NCBI GenBank assembly: GCA_002482565.1
Contig: DLGG01000045.1
Span: forward strand, 691 to 60,042
Direction of reading: 5' to 3'
DNA length: 59,352 nt
From: Solidesulfovibrio magneticus
GTDB lineage: Bacteria > Desulfobacterota > Desulfovibrionia > Desulfovibrionales > Desulfovibrionaceae
Positions 24,864 to 32,212 of the stretch are shown piece by piece. Position 1 is the stretch's first letter. Every line of letters starts with the position of its first letter. The translations under genes and the position numbers were made by a program. Below the pieces are notes generated by a model. The model made no database searches, was not told the DNA's origin, and saw only the letters and a list, made by a program, of their open reading frames with translations.

Positions 24864-24895
24864 CCGTGCGTCCAAACGCCTAAAGACACGGTTAC
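24860..24895 (+). promoter_or_regulatory. Intercistronic hairpin between nuoN and nuoA
   Basis: Perfect 9-bp inverted repeat GTAACCGTG (24860-24868, including the nuoN stop codon) / CACGGTTAC (24887-24895) with an 18-nt loop. It lies 20 nt before the nuoA Shine-Dalgarno site GGAGGAG. It may control differential expression of the membrane-arm and connecting-module genes, or mark a processing site. Confidence 0.5.
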
Positions 24896-24922
24896 CGCAA
24901 CTTCGAAAGGAGGAGAGGACGC

Positions 24923-25315
24923 ATGGTTTTCACTTGGCTGCAAGCGGCGATACTGCTCTTTTTCCTGGGCGGCATCCTTTTTGCCGCAGGCCCGCTGGTC
25001 GGCTCGCTGCTGCTCGCCCCCAAGGCGCACGGCGGGGCCATGGGCGAATCCTACGAGTGCGGCGTGCCCACCCACGGCAACTCCTGGATCAAATTCGGCA
25101 TCAACTACTACTTCTACGCCCTGATCTTCTTGGCCTTCGAGGTGGACATCCTCTACCTCTTCCCGGTGGCGGCCGCCTACGCCTCGCCCCAGGGACTGGC
25201 CACGACGTTTAAGCTGTTGGTGTTTCTGGCGGTGCTGGCCGCCGCCGTCGTCTACTTCATGCGCAAGGGAGTGTTCACATGGCCCCGCAAAATCCAAGTC
25301 TCGCCCCGGCCGTAA
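24923..25315 (+). CDS. nuoA: NADH-quinone oxidoreductase-type subunit A
   Basis: A 130-residue subunit with three membrane helices. NuoA landmarks: the conserved loop GESYECGVPTHGNSWIKFGINYYFYAL after TM1 (with the key Cys), and LAFEVDILYLFPVA with the conserved Glu-Asp pair in TM2. It forms the contact between the quinone tunnel and the membrane arm. It overlaps nuoB by 37 bp. A strong AAAGGAGGAG precedes it. Confidence 0.95.
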   Translation: MVFTWLQAAILLFFLGGILFAAGPLVGSLLLAPKAHGGAMGESYECGVPTHGNSWIKFGINYYFYALIFLAFEVDILYLFPVAAAYASPQGLATTFKLLVFLAVLAAAVVYFMRKGVFTWPRKIQVSPRP

Positions 25316-25809
25316 ATACGGTCGATCCGGCCCTGATCGCCCAGCCGGCGGTCCAGAAGCTGGTGGACGTCTGCCGGGCCATGTCCATCTGGCCCATGAC
25401 CTTCGGCCTGGCCTGCTGCGCCATCGAAATGATGGCCGTGGGCATGGCGCGCTTCGACATCGCCCGCTACGGCGCGGAAGTGTTCCGGCCCTCGCCGCGC
25501 CAGTCCGACCTCATGATCGTGGCCGGCACGGTCAACAAGAAGATGGCCCCGGCCGTGGTGCGGCTCTACGAGCAGATGCCGGCCCCGCGCTACGTCATGG
25601 CCCTGGGCAACTGCGCCATCTCCGGCGGCCCGTTCAACATCGAAAACCAGTACAACGTCATCCAGGGCGTGGACACGCTGATTCCGGTCGACGTGTACGT
25701 GCCCGGTTGCCCGCCCCGTCCCGAGGCGTTGCTGGAAGGCCTTTTCGCCATCCAGCAGAAGATGACCGGACGGCGCTGGTGGCAGGTTCCCCAGGGAGGC
25801 CAGTCATGA
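25279..25809 (+). CDS. nuoB: NADH-quinone oxidoreductase-type subunit B (N2 cluster)
   Basis: A 176-residue peripheral subunit that carries the terminal [4Fe-4S] cluster N2, the direct donor to quinone. The four ligands are visible: C46 and C47 in FGLACCAIEMM, C112 in ALGNCAISGG and C144 in YVPGCPPRPEA. The length is normal for the family. It starts inside the 3' end of nuoA with AAGGGAG upstream, and overlaps nuoC by 4 bp. Confidence 0.96.
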   Translation: MAPQNPSLAPAVNTVDPALIAQPAVQKLVDVCRAMSIWPMTFGLACCAIEMMAVGMARFDIARYGAEVFRPSPRQSDLMIVAGTVNKKMAPAVVRLYEQMPAPRYVMALGNCAISGGPFNIENQYNVIQGVDTLIPVDVYVPGCPPRPEALLEGLFAIQQKMTGRRWWQVPQGGQS

Positions 25810-26354
25810 TCCCGGCCTTTGTCGCCAAGATGGGGCCGGTGTGCTCCGCGCCCATGGACCATGCCAAAACCGGCATGACCTTGTCCGTCACCGTGGAGGC
25901 CGCCAAGGTTGTTCAGGCCATGGAAGTCCTCGACGCCGAAGGCTATCTGCTCGAAGACGTCATGGCCTCCGACCTGCAGGACGGCTTCGAGATCACCTAC
26001 CACCTAAGCCTGCTGGACGGCGCCAACCGCCTCGTGGTGCGGGCCATGATCCCCCACGACGCCCCGAGCCTGCCGACCATAAGCGGCGTCTACCCGGGCG
26101 CGGACTGGCACGAGCGCGAATGCTTCGATTTCTACGGCATCCGCTTCGAAGGCCACCCCAACCTGCACTATCTGCTGTTGCCCGAGGACTTCGAGGGACA
26201 TCCGCTGGTCAAGGCCGACAAGGCCCGCAAGTCCCTGGCCGACCTCATGCCCCTTGGCTACCTCGTGGACTGCGGCCTGGCCGAGCCCGAGGCGGAAAAG
26301 CCCAAACCCGCCGCCGTCAAGGCCGTCAAAACGGCCAAGACCGAAGACGCCTAA
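25806..26354 (+). CDS. nuoC: NADH-quinone oxidoreductase-type subunit C (30 kDa)
   Basis: A 182-residue hydrophilic subunit of the connecting module. The family core is PTISGVYPGADWHERECFDF followed by YGIRFEGHPNL and LLPEDFEGHPLVKAD. The C-terminal ~25 residues are Lys/Ala/Pro-rich and not part of the fold. I chose the ATG overlapping the nuoB stop, with AGGGAGG 6 nt upstream. It is separate from NuoD here, not fused as in E. coli. Confidence 0.94.
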   Translation: MIPAFVAKMGPVCSAPMDHAKTGMTLSVTVEAAKVVQAMEVLDAEGYLLEDVMASDLQDGFEITYHLSLLDGANRLVVRAMIPHDAPSLPTISGVYPGADWHERECFDFYGIRFEGHPNLHYLLLPEDFEGHPLVKADKARKSLADLMPLGYLVDCGLAEPEAEKPKPAAVKAVKTAKTEDA

Positions 26355-26368
26355 GGCGCGGAGGACGC

Positions 26369-27526
26369 ATGCAAGCCTTTGACACCGCCCAACTGCCGCG
26401 CGACCCCTCGTCGGTGCGCTTCGAGCCGGGTCCCACCGAAGACAAGCTGATCCTGAGCATGGGCCCCCAGCACCCGTCCACCCACGGCGTGCTGCGCATC
26501 CTGCTCGAACTCGACGGCGAGTACATCGTGCGGGCCGAACCCGTGCTTGGCTACATCCATCGGATGCACGAGTGGATGGCCGAACAAAAGACCTACTTCC
26601 AGTTCATGCCCAACATGGGCCGGGTGGACTACCTCCACGCCATGGCCTGGAACTGGGCCTACGCCGGGGCCGTGGAACGCCTGGCCGGCATCGAGGTGCC
26701 CGAGCGCGGCGAACATATCCGCGTGGCCGTCACCGAACTCAACCGCATAAGCTCCCACCTCCTGTGGTGGGGGGCCTATCTCCTCGACCTCGGGGCCTTT
26801 ACCCCCATCATGTACGCCTTCGACGACCGGGAAATCCTCCTGGACATCCTGCAGGCCGTCACCGGCTCGCGCCTGACCTATTCCTACTTCACCTTCGGCG
26901 GCGTCTACAACGACGTGCCGGACGACTTCGCTTCCCGCTGCCTGGCCTTCACCAAGCATCTGCGCTCGCGGTTGCCCATGTACCGCGATCTGGTCACGGA
27001 CAACGTGATCCTGCGCGGCCGCTGCGAAGGCATCGGCGAGATGGATGTGGACCTGGCCCGCCGCTACGGGGCCACGGGACCGGTCCTCCGGGGCTCGGGC
27101 GCGCCTGTGGATACCCGCCGGGCCGAACCTTACAGCGTCTACGGCAAGTTCGACTTCCGCATCCCGGCCTACAGCCAGGGCGACGCCATGGCCCGGTACA
27201 TGGTGCGCATGGACGAGCTGGAAACGAGCTGCGACATCATTGACCAGGCCGTTTCCAACTTGCCGGACGGTCCCTGTTCGGCCAAGGCCCCCAAGACCCT
27301 GAAGCCCCCCAAGGGCGAGGCCTGCTACGCCGTGGAAGGCGCGCGCGGCAAGATCCTCGTCCACGTGCGCTCCGACGGCGGCCCCAAGCCGTACCGCGTG
27401 AAGCTGCGCGCCCCGGGCTTCTCCAACCTGAGCGTCTTCTGCGAGCTGGCCAGGGGAACCCTTCTGGCCGACGCCGTGTCCATCCTGGGCAGCCTGGACC
27501 TCGTCATCCCGGAGATTGACCGATGA
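26369..27526 (+). CDS. nuoD: NADH-quinone oxidoreductase-type subunit D (49 kDa)
   Basis: A 385-residue subunit forming the quinone-binding pocket with NuoB. The N-terminal loop with the quinone-binding His is visible in LSMGPQHPSTHGVLRI, and IHRMHEWMAEQKTYFQF and VTELNRISSHLLWWGAYLLD are family blocks. The C-terminus ends LGSLDLVIPEIDR, typical of the family; the hydrogenase-type NiFe ligands are absent. The start is the ATG with GGAGG ~5 nt upstream. It overlaps nuoH by 4 bp. Confidence 0.96.
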   Translation: MQAFDTAQLPRDPSSVRFEPGPTEDKLILSMGPQHPSTHGVLRILLELDGEYIVRAEPVLGYIHRMHEWMAEQKTYFQFMPNMGRVDYLHAMAWNWAYAGAVERLAGIEVPERGEHIRVAVTELNRISSHLLWWGAYLLDLGAFTPIMYAFDDREILLDILQAVTGSRLTYSYFTFGGVYNDVPDDFASRCLAFTKHLRSRLPMYRDLVTDNVILRGRCEGIGEMDVDLARRYGATGPVLRGSGAPVDTRRAEPYSVYGKFDFRIPAYSQGDAMARYMVRMDELETSCDIIDQAVSNLPDGPCSAKAPKTLKPPKGEACYAVEGARGKILVHVRSDGGPKPYRVKLRAPGFSNLSVFCELARGTLLADAVSILGSLDLVIPEIDR

Positions 27527-28509
27527 GCCCCGACCTTTTGAGCTTCGACCATCCCCTGACGCGTCTCGTCGTCGGGCTGTTGTGCGTGTTCGCCTTCGTG
27601 GGCTTAAACGGCCTCGTCCTCGTCTGGGTGGAGCGCAAGGTGGCCGGCCATGTGCAGTTGCGGCCCGGCCCCCTGCATGTCGGCCCCTACGGCCTGCTCC
27701 AGCCCATCGTGGACGCGGTCAAACTCGTGGGCAAGCAGCTGGCCATGCCGGCCGGCGCGGACAAGTATCTCTACTGGGCCGCGCCGCTTCTGGCCTTCGC
27801 CCCGGTGACGGTGTGCTTTTTGCCGCTGCCCTTTGATCCCGACCTCGCGCCCATGCGCCTGAACATCGGCCTGGTGCTGATCCTGGCCTTCTCGGGGCTG
27901 GGCGTATTGTCGCTGATCCTGGCCGGCTGGGGCTCCAACAACAAATGGGGCCTTCTTGGCGCGGCCCGGGCCGTGGCCCAGTCCGTGGCCTACGAAGTGC
28001 CGCTGCTTCTGGCCGTCATGTCTGTCGCCATCACCGCCGGGTCGCTGGATCTCTACGAGATCACGGGCAAGCAGGGCGGCTGGCCCTGGCAGTGGTACGG
28101 CGTGCAGAACCCGCTGGCTTTTTTCATCTTCCTGGTCTGCGCCGTGGCCGAGACCAACCGCGCGCCCTTCGATTTGCCCGAGGCCGAATCCGAACTGACG
28201 GCCGGTTTCCACACGGAATATTCCGGCATGGGCTTTGGCCTGTTCTTCCTGGCCGAATACGCCAACATGATCGTGGTTTCGGGCGTTGCCGCCGCGCTGT
28301 TTCTCGGCGGCTGGCAGGGGCCGTTTTTGTCCGGCATCCTGTGGTTTCTGGTCAAGGTCTACGCCATTTTGCTGCTCATGATCTGGATGCGCTGGACCTA
28401 TCCCCGCGTGCGTTTCGACCAGCTGCTCAATCTCAGCTGGAAGTGGCTCACGCCGCTGGCGATCATCGATCTGGCGCTGGTGGTCATCATCAAGGGCATC
28501 GGAGGCTGA
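27523..28509 (+). CDS. nuoH: NADH-quinone oxidoreductase-type subunit H
   Basis: A 328-residue, eight-helix membrane subunit at the base of the quinone tunnel. Blocks seen: VWVERKVAGHVQLRPGP in the first cytoplasmic loop, QPIVDAVKLVGKQ, and AETNRAPFDLPEAESELTAG, the acidic E-channel loop, followed by YSGMGFGLFFLAEY. It overlaps nuoD at ATGA and precedes nuoI by 1 bp. Confidence 0.96.
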   Translation: MSPDLLSFDHPLTRLVVGLLCVFAFVGLNGLVLVWVERKVAGHVQLRPGPLHVGPYGLLQPIVDAVKLVGKQLAMPAGADKYLYWAAPLLAFAPVTVCFLPLPFDPDLAPMRLNIGLVLILAFSGLGVLSLILAGWGSNNKWGLLGAARAVAQSVAYEVPLLLAVMSVAITAGSLDLYEITGKQGGWPWQWYGVQNPLAFFIFLVCAVAETNRAPFDLPEAESELTAGFHTEYSGMGFGLFFLAEYANMIVVSGVAAALFLGGWQGPFLSGILWFLVKVYAILLLMIWMRWTYPRVRFDQLLNLSWKWLTPLAIIDLALVVIIKGIGG

Positions 28510-28510
28510 C

Positions 28511-29014
28511 ATGTCGGTGAGTGCACTGTTCGAGGAAGCTTGTACCGGCCTCAAAAGCCTGTTTGTCGGCCTTGGCATCACGGGCAAGGCCTTTTGCCAG
28601 CCGCAAGTGACGGTGATCTATCCCAAGCAAGAGGTCGACAACCTGTCGACCTTCCGGGGCCATGTCGAACTCGTGGGCAAGGAAGACGACCCGTCCGTGC
28701 CGCGCTGCGTGGCCTGCGGGGCCTGCGTCAAGGCCTGTCCGTCGGATTGCCTGACCATCCTGTGTCCGGTTCCGGCCAAGGAAGGGGAGCAGGACGCGCC
28801 AGTGGCCATGGGGCCGGCTCCGCAGAAGGGCAGCAAGACGCCCGGCGCGGTGATCGTGGATTTCTCGTTGTGCAGTCTTTGCGGCCAATGCGCCAAGACC
28901 TGCCCGGTGGATTCGCTGCGGTTTTCCGACAACCCGTACATGGTGGCATTGGATCGCAAGGAGTTTCGCATCGACCTCATGGCCCGGCTCAAGCGCCAGG
29001 CTGAAGAAGAGTAA
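28511..29014 (+). CDS. nuoI: NADH-quinone oxidoreductase-type subunit I (two [4Fe-4S] clusters)
   Basis: A 167-residue ferredoxin-like subunit carrying clusters N6a and N6b. Two binding motifs are present: CVACGACVKACPSDC at ~75-89 and CSLCGQCAKTCPVDS at ~120-134. The insert between them is longer and more charged than usual. In this operon it would be the electron entry point, because nuoE, nuoF and nuoG are missing. It is the last gene of the operon, followed by several terminator hairpins. Confidence 0.95.
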   Translation: MSVSALFEEACTGLKSLFVGLGITGKAFCQPQVTVIYPKQEVDNLSTFRGHVELVGKEDDPSVPRCVACGACVKACPSDCLTILCPVPAKEGEQDAPVAMGPAPQKGSKTPGAVIVDFSLCSLCGQCAKTCPVDSLRFSDNPYMVALDRKEFRIDLMARLKRQAEEE

Positions 29015-29084
29015 CGGCTAGGCCCGGGCCAGCTCGGGATCTCCAGTCCGTCATCAATAGCCTTTCCCCCATTATGTGGGGGGT

Positions 29085-29139
29085 CCGGGGGCCTCAGGCC
29101 CCCGGCGGAGAGGTCCAGGAGAGGCAGCGCCTCTCCTGG
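29085..29139 (+). terminator. Tandem hairpins after the complex I operon
   Basis: CCGGGGGCC-TCA-GGCCCCCGG (29085-29105), then CCAGGAGAGGC-AGC-GCCTCTCCTGG (29115-29139), both perfect. They are flanked by GGGGTCC on the left and GCCGCCGGAGGCATCC on the right. This is the fullest example of the recurring module. Confidence 0.7.
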
Positions 29140-29166
29140 CCGCCGGAGGCATCCTCAAGCTGCCGT

Positions 29167-29210
29167 CTTCGGCGCGGGGAGCACCCTGCCGCGAGCCGCG
29201 CCGAAGTTTT
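29167..29210 (+). terminator. Intrinsic terminator, 11-bp stem with T-tract
   Basis: CTTCGGCGCGG (29167-29177) / CCGCGCCGAAG (29196-29206) followed by TTTT. Confidence 0.65.
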
Positions 29211-29237
29211 GCCCGGTTACCCTCCCGGGCTCCCTTG

Positions 29238-29275
29238 GGACCCCCCGCTTAACCCGGCCGGGGGGTTCCTTTTTT
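29238..29275 (+). terminator. Intrinsic terminator upstream of the alcohol dehydrogenase gene
   Basis: CCCCCC (29241-29246) / GGGGGG (29260-29265) stem extended by A-T and GG-CC pairs, followed by a run of six T. With the preceding hairpins it fills the 309-bp gap between nuoI and the dehydrogenase gene. Confidence 0.65.
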
Positions 29276-29323
29276 GGCGGGCAGGGGGTTGCCTGGAGGA
29301 AGGGCCGAGGCCATGGTGGGGCC

Positions 29324-30481
29324 ATGAACTTCGAATTCGCCGCACCGGCCAAGATTGTGTTTGGTCCCGGCCAGGCCGCGCGCCTGCCGTCTCTTGTCGC
29401 ACCTTTGGGCAAACGCCTGCTGCTCGTCGTCGGGGCCAGTCCCGGCCGCCATGCCGGGTTGGTCCAGGCGTTTGAGGCCGCCGGCCTTGGGGTGACGGTC
29501 TTTTCCGTGGCCGGCGAGCCTTCGGTGGACGTGGCCAAGGCCGGCGTCGTCCTGTGTCGTGAGGCCGGCTGCGACGTTGTCGTCAGCGTTGGCGGCGGCG
29601 GGGCCCTCGACGCCGGCAAGGCCGTAGCCGCCCTGGCGACCAATCCCGGCGATCCGTACGACTATCTGGAAGTGGTGGGGGCCGGGCGGCCCATCACCCA
29701 GCGGCCCTTGCCCCATGTGGCCGTGCCGACCACGGCCGGCACCGGGGCCGAAGCCACGGCCAACGCCGTGCTGACGGCCCCTGGCGAGCGGGTGAAGGTG
29801 AGCCTGCGCTCGGTCATGATGCTGCCCACCGTGGCCCTGGTCGATCCCGAGCTGACGGTCTCCATGCCGCCGGCCGTGACCGCCGCCACGGGGCTGGACG
29901 CGCTGACGCAATTGCTGGAGTCCTTTGTTTCCATCAAGGCCAATCCCATGACCGACGCCTTGTGCCGCGACGGCTTGCGTCTGGCCGCGCGCTGTCTGGC
30001 CGCCGCCTACGACGACGGGGCGGACATGGCCGCCCGGGAGGGGATGGCCCTGGCCAGCCTGTACGGCGGCCTGGCCCTGGCCAACGCCAAGCTCGGGGCG
30101 GTGCACGGGTTTGCCGCGCCCATCGGCGGGCTTTTCGCCGCGCCCCACGGGCAGGTCTGCGCCAGCCTGTTGACGGCCGTGGTCGCGGTCAACATCGCCG
30201 CGCTGCGGCAGCGCGAACCGGGTTCGGGGCGGCTGGCCGCCTATGCCGAGGCGGCGGCCATGCTGACCGGCCGGGCGGATGCCTCTCCCGAGGACGGGGC
30301 CGTCTGGCTGGAAGCCTTGTGCCGCCGCTTGGGCGCGCCGACGTTGGCCGCTCTGGGCTTGACCCACGCCGACATTCCCTTGGTGGTGGAGAAGGCGGCC
30401 CGGGCCAGCAGCATGCAGGGCAATCCCCTGGTGCTGACCACGGCCGAGCTGACGGCCATTGTGGAGCGGGCTCTGGGCTGA
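29324..30481 (+). CDS. Iron-containing alcohol dehydrogenase
   Basis: A 385-residue group III (Fe-dependent) alcohol dehydrogenase. The N-terminal dinucleotide domain shows VVSVGGGGALDAGKA (NAD(P) phosphate loop) and PTTAGTGAEAT. The C-terminal helical domain carries the metal ligands, Asp in TGLDALTQLLES and His residues in AVHGFAAPIGGLFAAPHG. It oxidises primary alcohols or reduces aldehydes in the cytoplasm. It converges on a tungstoenzyme-type maturase gene, which fits alcohol oxidation through an aldehyde:ferredoxin oxidoreductase, though no AOR gene is in the window. The substrate is unknown. Confidence 0.9.
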   Translation: MNFEFAAPAKIVFGPGQAARLPSLVAPLGKRLLLVVGASPGRHAGLVQAFEAAGLGVTVFSVAGEPSVDVAKAGVVLCREAGCDVVVSVGGGGALDAGKAVAALATNPGDPYDYLEVVGAGRPITQRPLPHVAVPTTAGTGAEATANAVLTAPGERVKVSLRSVMMLPTVALVDPELTVSMPPAVTAATGLDALTQLLESFVSIKANPMTDALCRDGLRLAARCLAAAYDDGADMAAREGMALASLYGGLALANAKLGAVHGFAAPIGGLFAAPHGQVCASLLTAVVAVNIAALRQREPGSGRLAAYAEAAAMLTGRADASPEDGAVWLEALCRRLGAPTLAALGLTHADIPLVVEKAARASSMQGNPLVLTTAELTAIVERALG

Positions 30482-30646
30482 ACCGAAAGAGAGGCGGACG
30501 GCAGCCGTCTTGCACGGCCCGCGTTTCGCCGGGAAAACGGCTTCGACGCGCCTGGCCGCGCTTTGGCGGGCGGGTTTGCGAACCGAGGCCTGTCCGGCGT
30601 CGGGGAGGCCCGGCTGCAGGCCGGGCGCTGGGCTTGCCGCGTCAAG

Positions 30647-32068
30647 TCAAGAGGGCGGCAGACCGCCGCTTCGCGCCTCAAGCCGGAACCGGCCGCAGGG
30701 CAGGGCATCGCCCGGCCCCGAGGCGTCTTCCTGGAACTCGCCGTCAAGGTCTTCCTGCCCCATGCACTGCAAAAGCCCCATGCTCCAGAGGCAGTCGCCG
30801 CAAGGGACGGTCTCGCCGTAGCAATCGTTTTCAAAATCGAGGCTGTTGATGTCCTCGCAAGGGTAGACGTTGCAGCTTGGGCAATGGGGGTAGCGCCGGC
30901 GCAGCACGTCGGCGCGGAAGGCCGTGTAGGCCGGGTCGTTCCAGACGGCGGACAGGGACTGCCGTGTCAGATCCCCGAAAACCTTGTGGCCGACCTGTTT
31001 TTCGCGGCCGTAGAAATGACAGGAAAAGCTCCTCCACAGAAAATGACAGGGCGAGACCCTGCCGTCCCAGGCCACGAACATTCCGCCGTGTTTGACGCCC
31101 AGGCAGGCCTGGCCGCTGACCGGCCGGACCGGCGGCAGGACAAGCCTGAGGCCAAGCCGCCCGGCCACGGTTTGGGCCTGCCCGAAGACGTCTTCCGTCT
31201 GGCGCAGATCCTCGCCGATGATGCTGTTGGTCACCTGAAAGGGGATGTCGTGTTTTACGGCTGTAAACACCATCTCTTGGACGAAATCGACAAGCCGCTG
31301 TTCTTGCGGGGTCTTGTGATACTTCCAGGCAATCTTGAAATATTGGTCCAGGGACAGTCCGTTGTCCTGGGCCGTGTCCGACCACGCTTCGTAGTATTGC
31401 CTGGCCTGCCGCGTGTTGACGCCAAAGACCGGCTGATTCGCCATGGCGGCGCTAAAGGGCAGCAAGTGGGACACGACCAGAGTGCTTGCGCCTCTGTCGG
31501 CCAGCCAGGAGACGAGGTTCGGCAGCTCGGCCAGATTGTCCCGCATGACCACGAATTCCGCGCCGACTTCCAGTTTGTGCCCCGGATGGTTCTTTCGGGC
31601 TTCGGCCAGGGCGGCCAGGGCGCGTTCCACATGGCCCAGGCTCCCGCCGGCCCGGACGGCTTGGAAAAGTTCCTGGGAAGCGGCGTCCACGGAAAGAAAG
31701 ATCCTGTCCAAGCCGGCAGCGAAAAGCGACGTGGCCCGGGCCCGGGAAAGGAGATGGCCGTTGGTTTGAAACCCGACCCAGCCGGTGGACGGCATGGCCC
31801 GTTTGGCGGTCTGGATGAACGCCTCCAGGCGGGGGTGGAGCAGGGGTTCGCCGATGCCGTTCAAGACCAGGGCGTCGAGGTGGGGGAATGCCGGTTCCAG
31901 GGCGCGAAAGGTTTCCGGCGACATGTCGCCCTCGGCCTGGACGCCGTGGCCGGAATGCTTGACGCACATGGCGCAGCGCAGGTTGCAGCGCGAGGTCGTC
32001 TCGACGAAAAGCCGCGAGGGTTGATCGAGCCGGGCTAAAGCTTCGGTATCGTCGTGATTGGTCGTCAT
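30647..32068 (-). CDS. Radical SAM/SPASM putative tungsto-/metalloenzyme maturase
   Basis: A 473-residue protein. The radical SAM cluster motif CNLRCAMC is near residue 30, followed by LNGIGEPLLHP (SAM-binding GE motif) and FLSVDAAS. The C-terminal Cys-rich SPASM-like region includes CHFLW, CPSCNVYPCEDIN and PCGDCLWSMGLLQCM. The ending DCY...PCGDCLWSxGLxQC is that of the family linked to tungsten-cofactor oxidoreductases. It likely matures a nearby or distant metalloenzyme. The start MTTNHDD has GAGG ~8 nt upstream; the longer ORF reads through the terminator area. It is convergent with the iron alcohol dehydrogenase. Confidence 0.8.
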   Translation of the reverse strand: MTTNHDDTEALARLDQPSRLFVETTSRCNLRCAMCVKHSGHGVQAEGDMSPETFRALEPAFPHLDALVLNGIGEPLLHPRLEAFIQTAKRAMPSTGWVGFQTNGHLLSRARATSLFAAGLDRIFLSVDAASQELFQAVRAGGSLGHVERALAALAEARKNHPGHKLEVGAEFVVMRDNLAELPNLVSWLADRGASTLVVSHLLPFSAAMANQPVFGVNTRQARQYYEAWSDTAQDNGLSLDQYFKIAWKYHKTPQEQRLVDFVQEMVFTAVKHDIPFQVTNSIIGEDLRQTEDVFGQAQTVAGRLGLRLVLPPVRPVSGQACLGVKHGGMFVAWDGRVSPCHFLWRSFSCHFYGREKQVGHKVFGDLTRQSLSAVWNDPAYTAFRADVLRRRYPHCPSCNVYPCEDINSLDFENDCYGETVPCGDCLWSMGLLQCMGQEDLDGEFQEDASGPGDALPCGRFRLEARSGGLPPS

Positions 32069-32150
32069 GGGGGCCTCAGGCTGTGGCGGGGCGAGAAATG
32101 GGGCTCCTGTCGAGACGGATGGGAGCAGAATCGGCGGCGTTTCGCAAGCC

Positions 32151-32184
32151 AAAAAAAGGGGCGCGACCGGGTGGGTCGCGCCCC
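32151..32184 (-). terminator. Intrinsic terminator of the glycerol operon
   Basis: An 11-bp perfect stem GGGGCGCGACC / GGTCGCGCCCC with a 5-nt loop. On the minus strand it is followed by seven T, 29 bp after the glpK stop. Confidence 0.85.
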
Positions 32185-32212
32185 TTGGCGTCGGATGCGG
32201 GATTGTTCAGAA

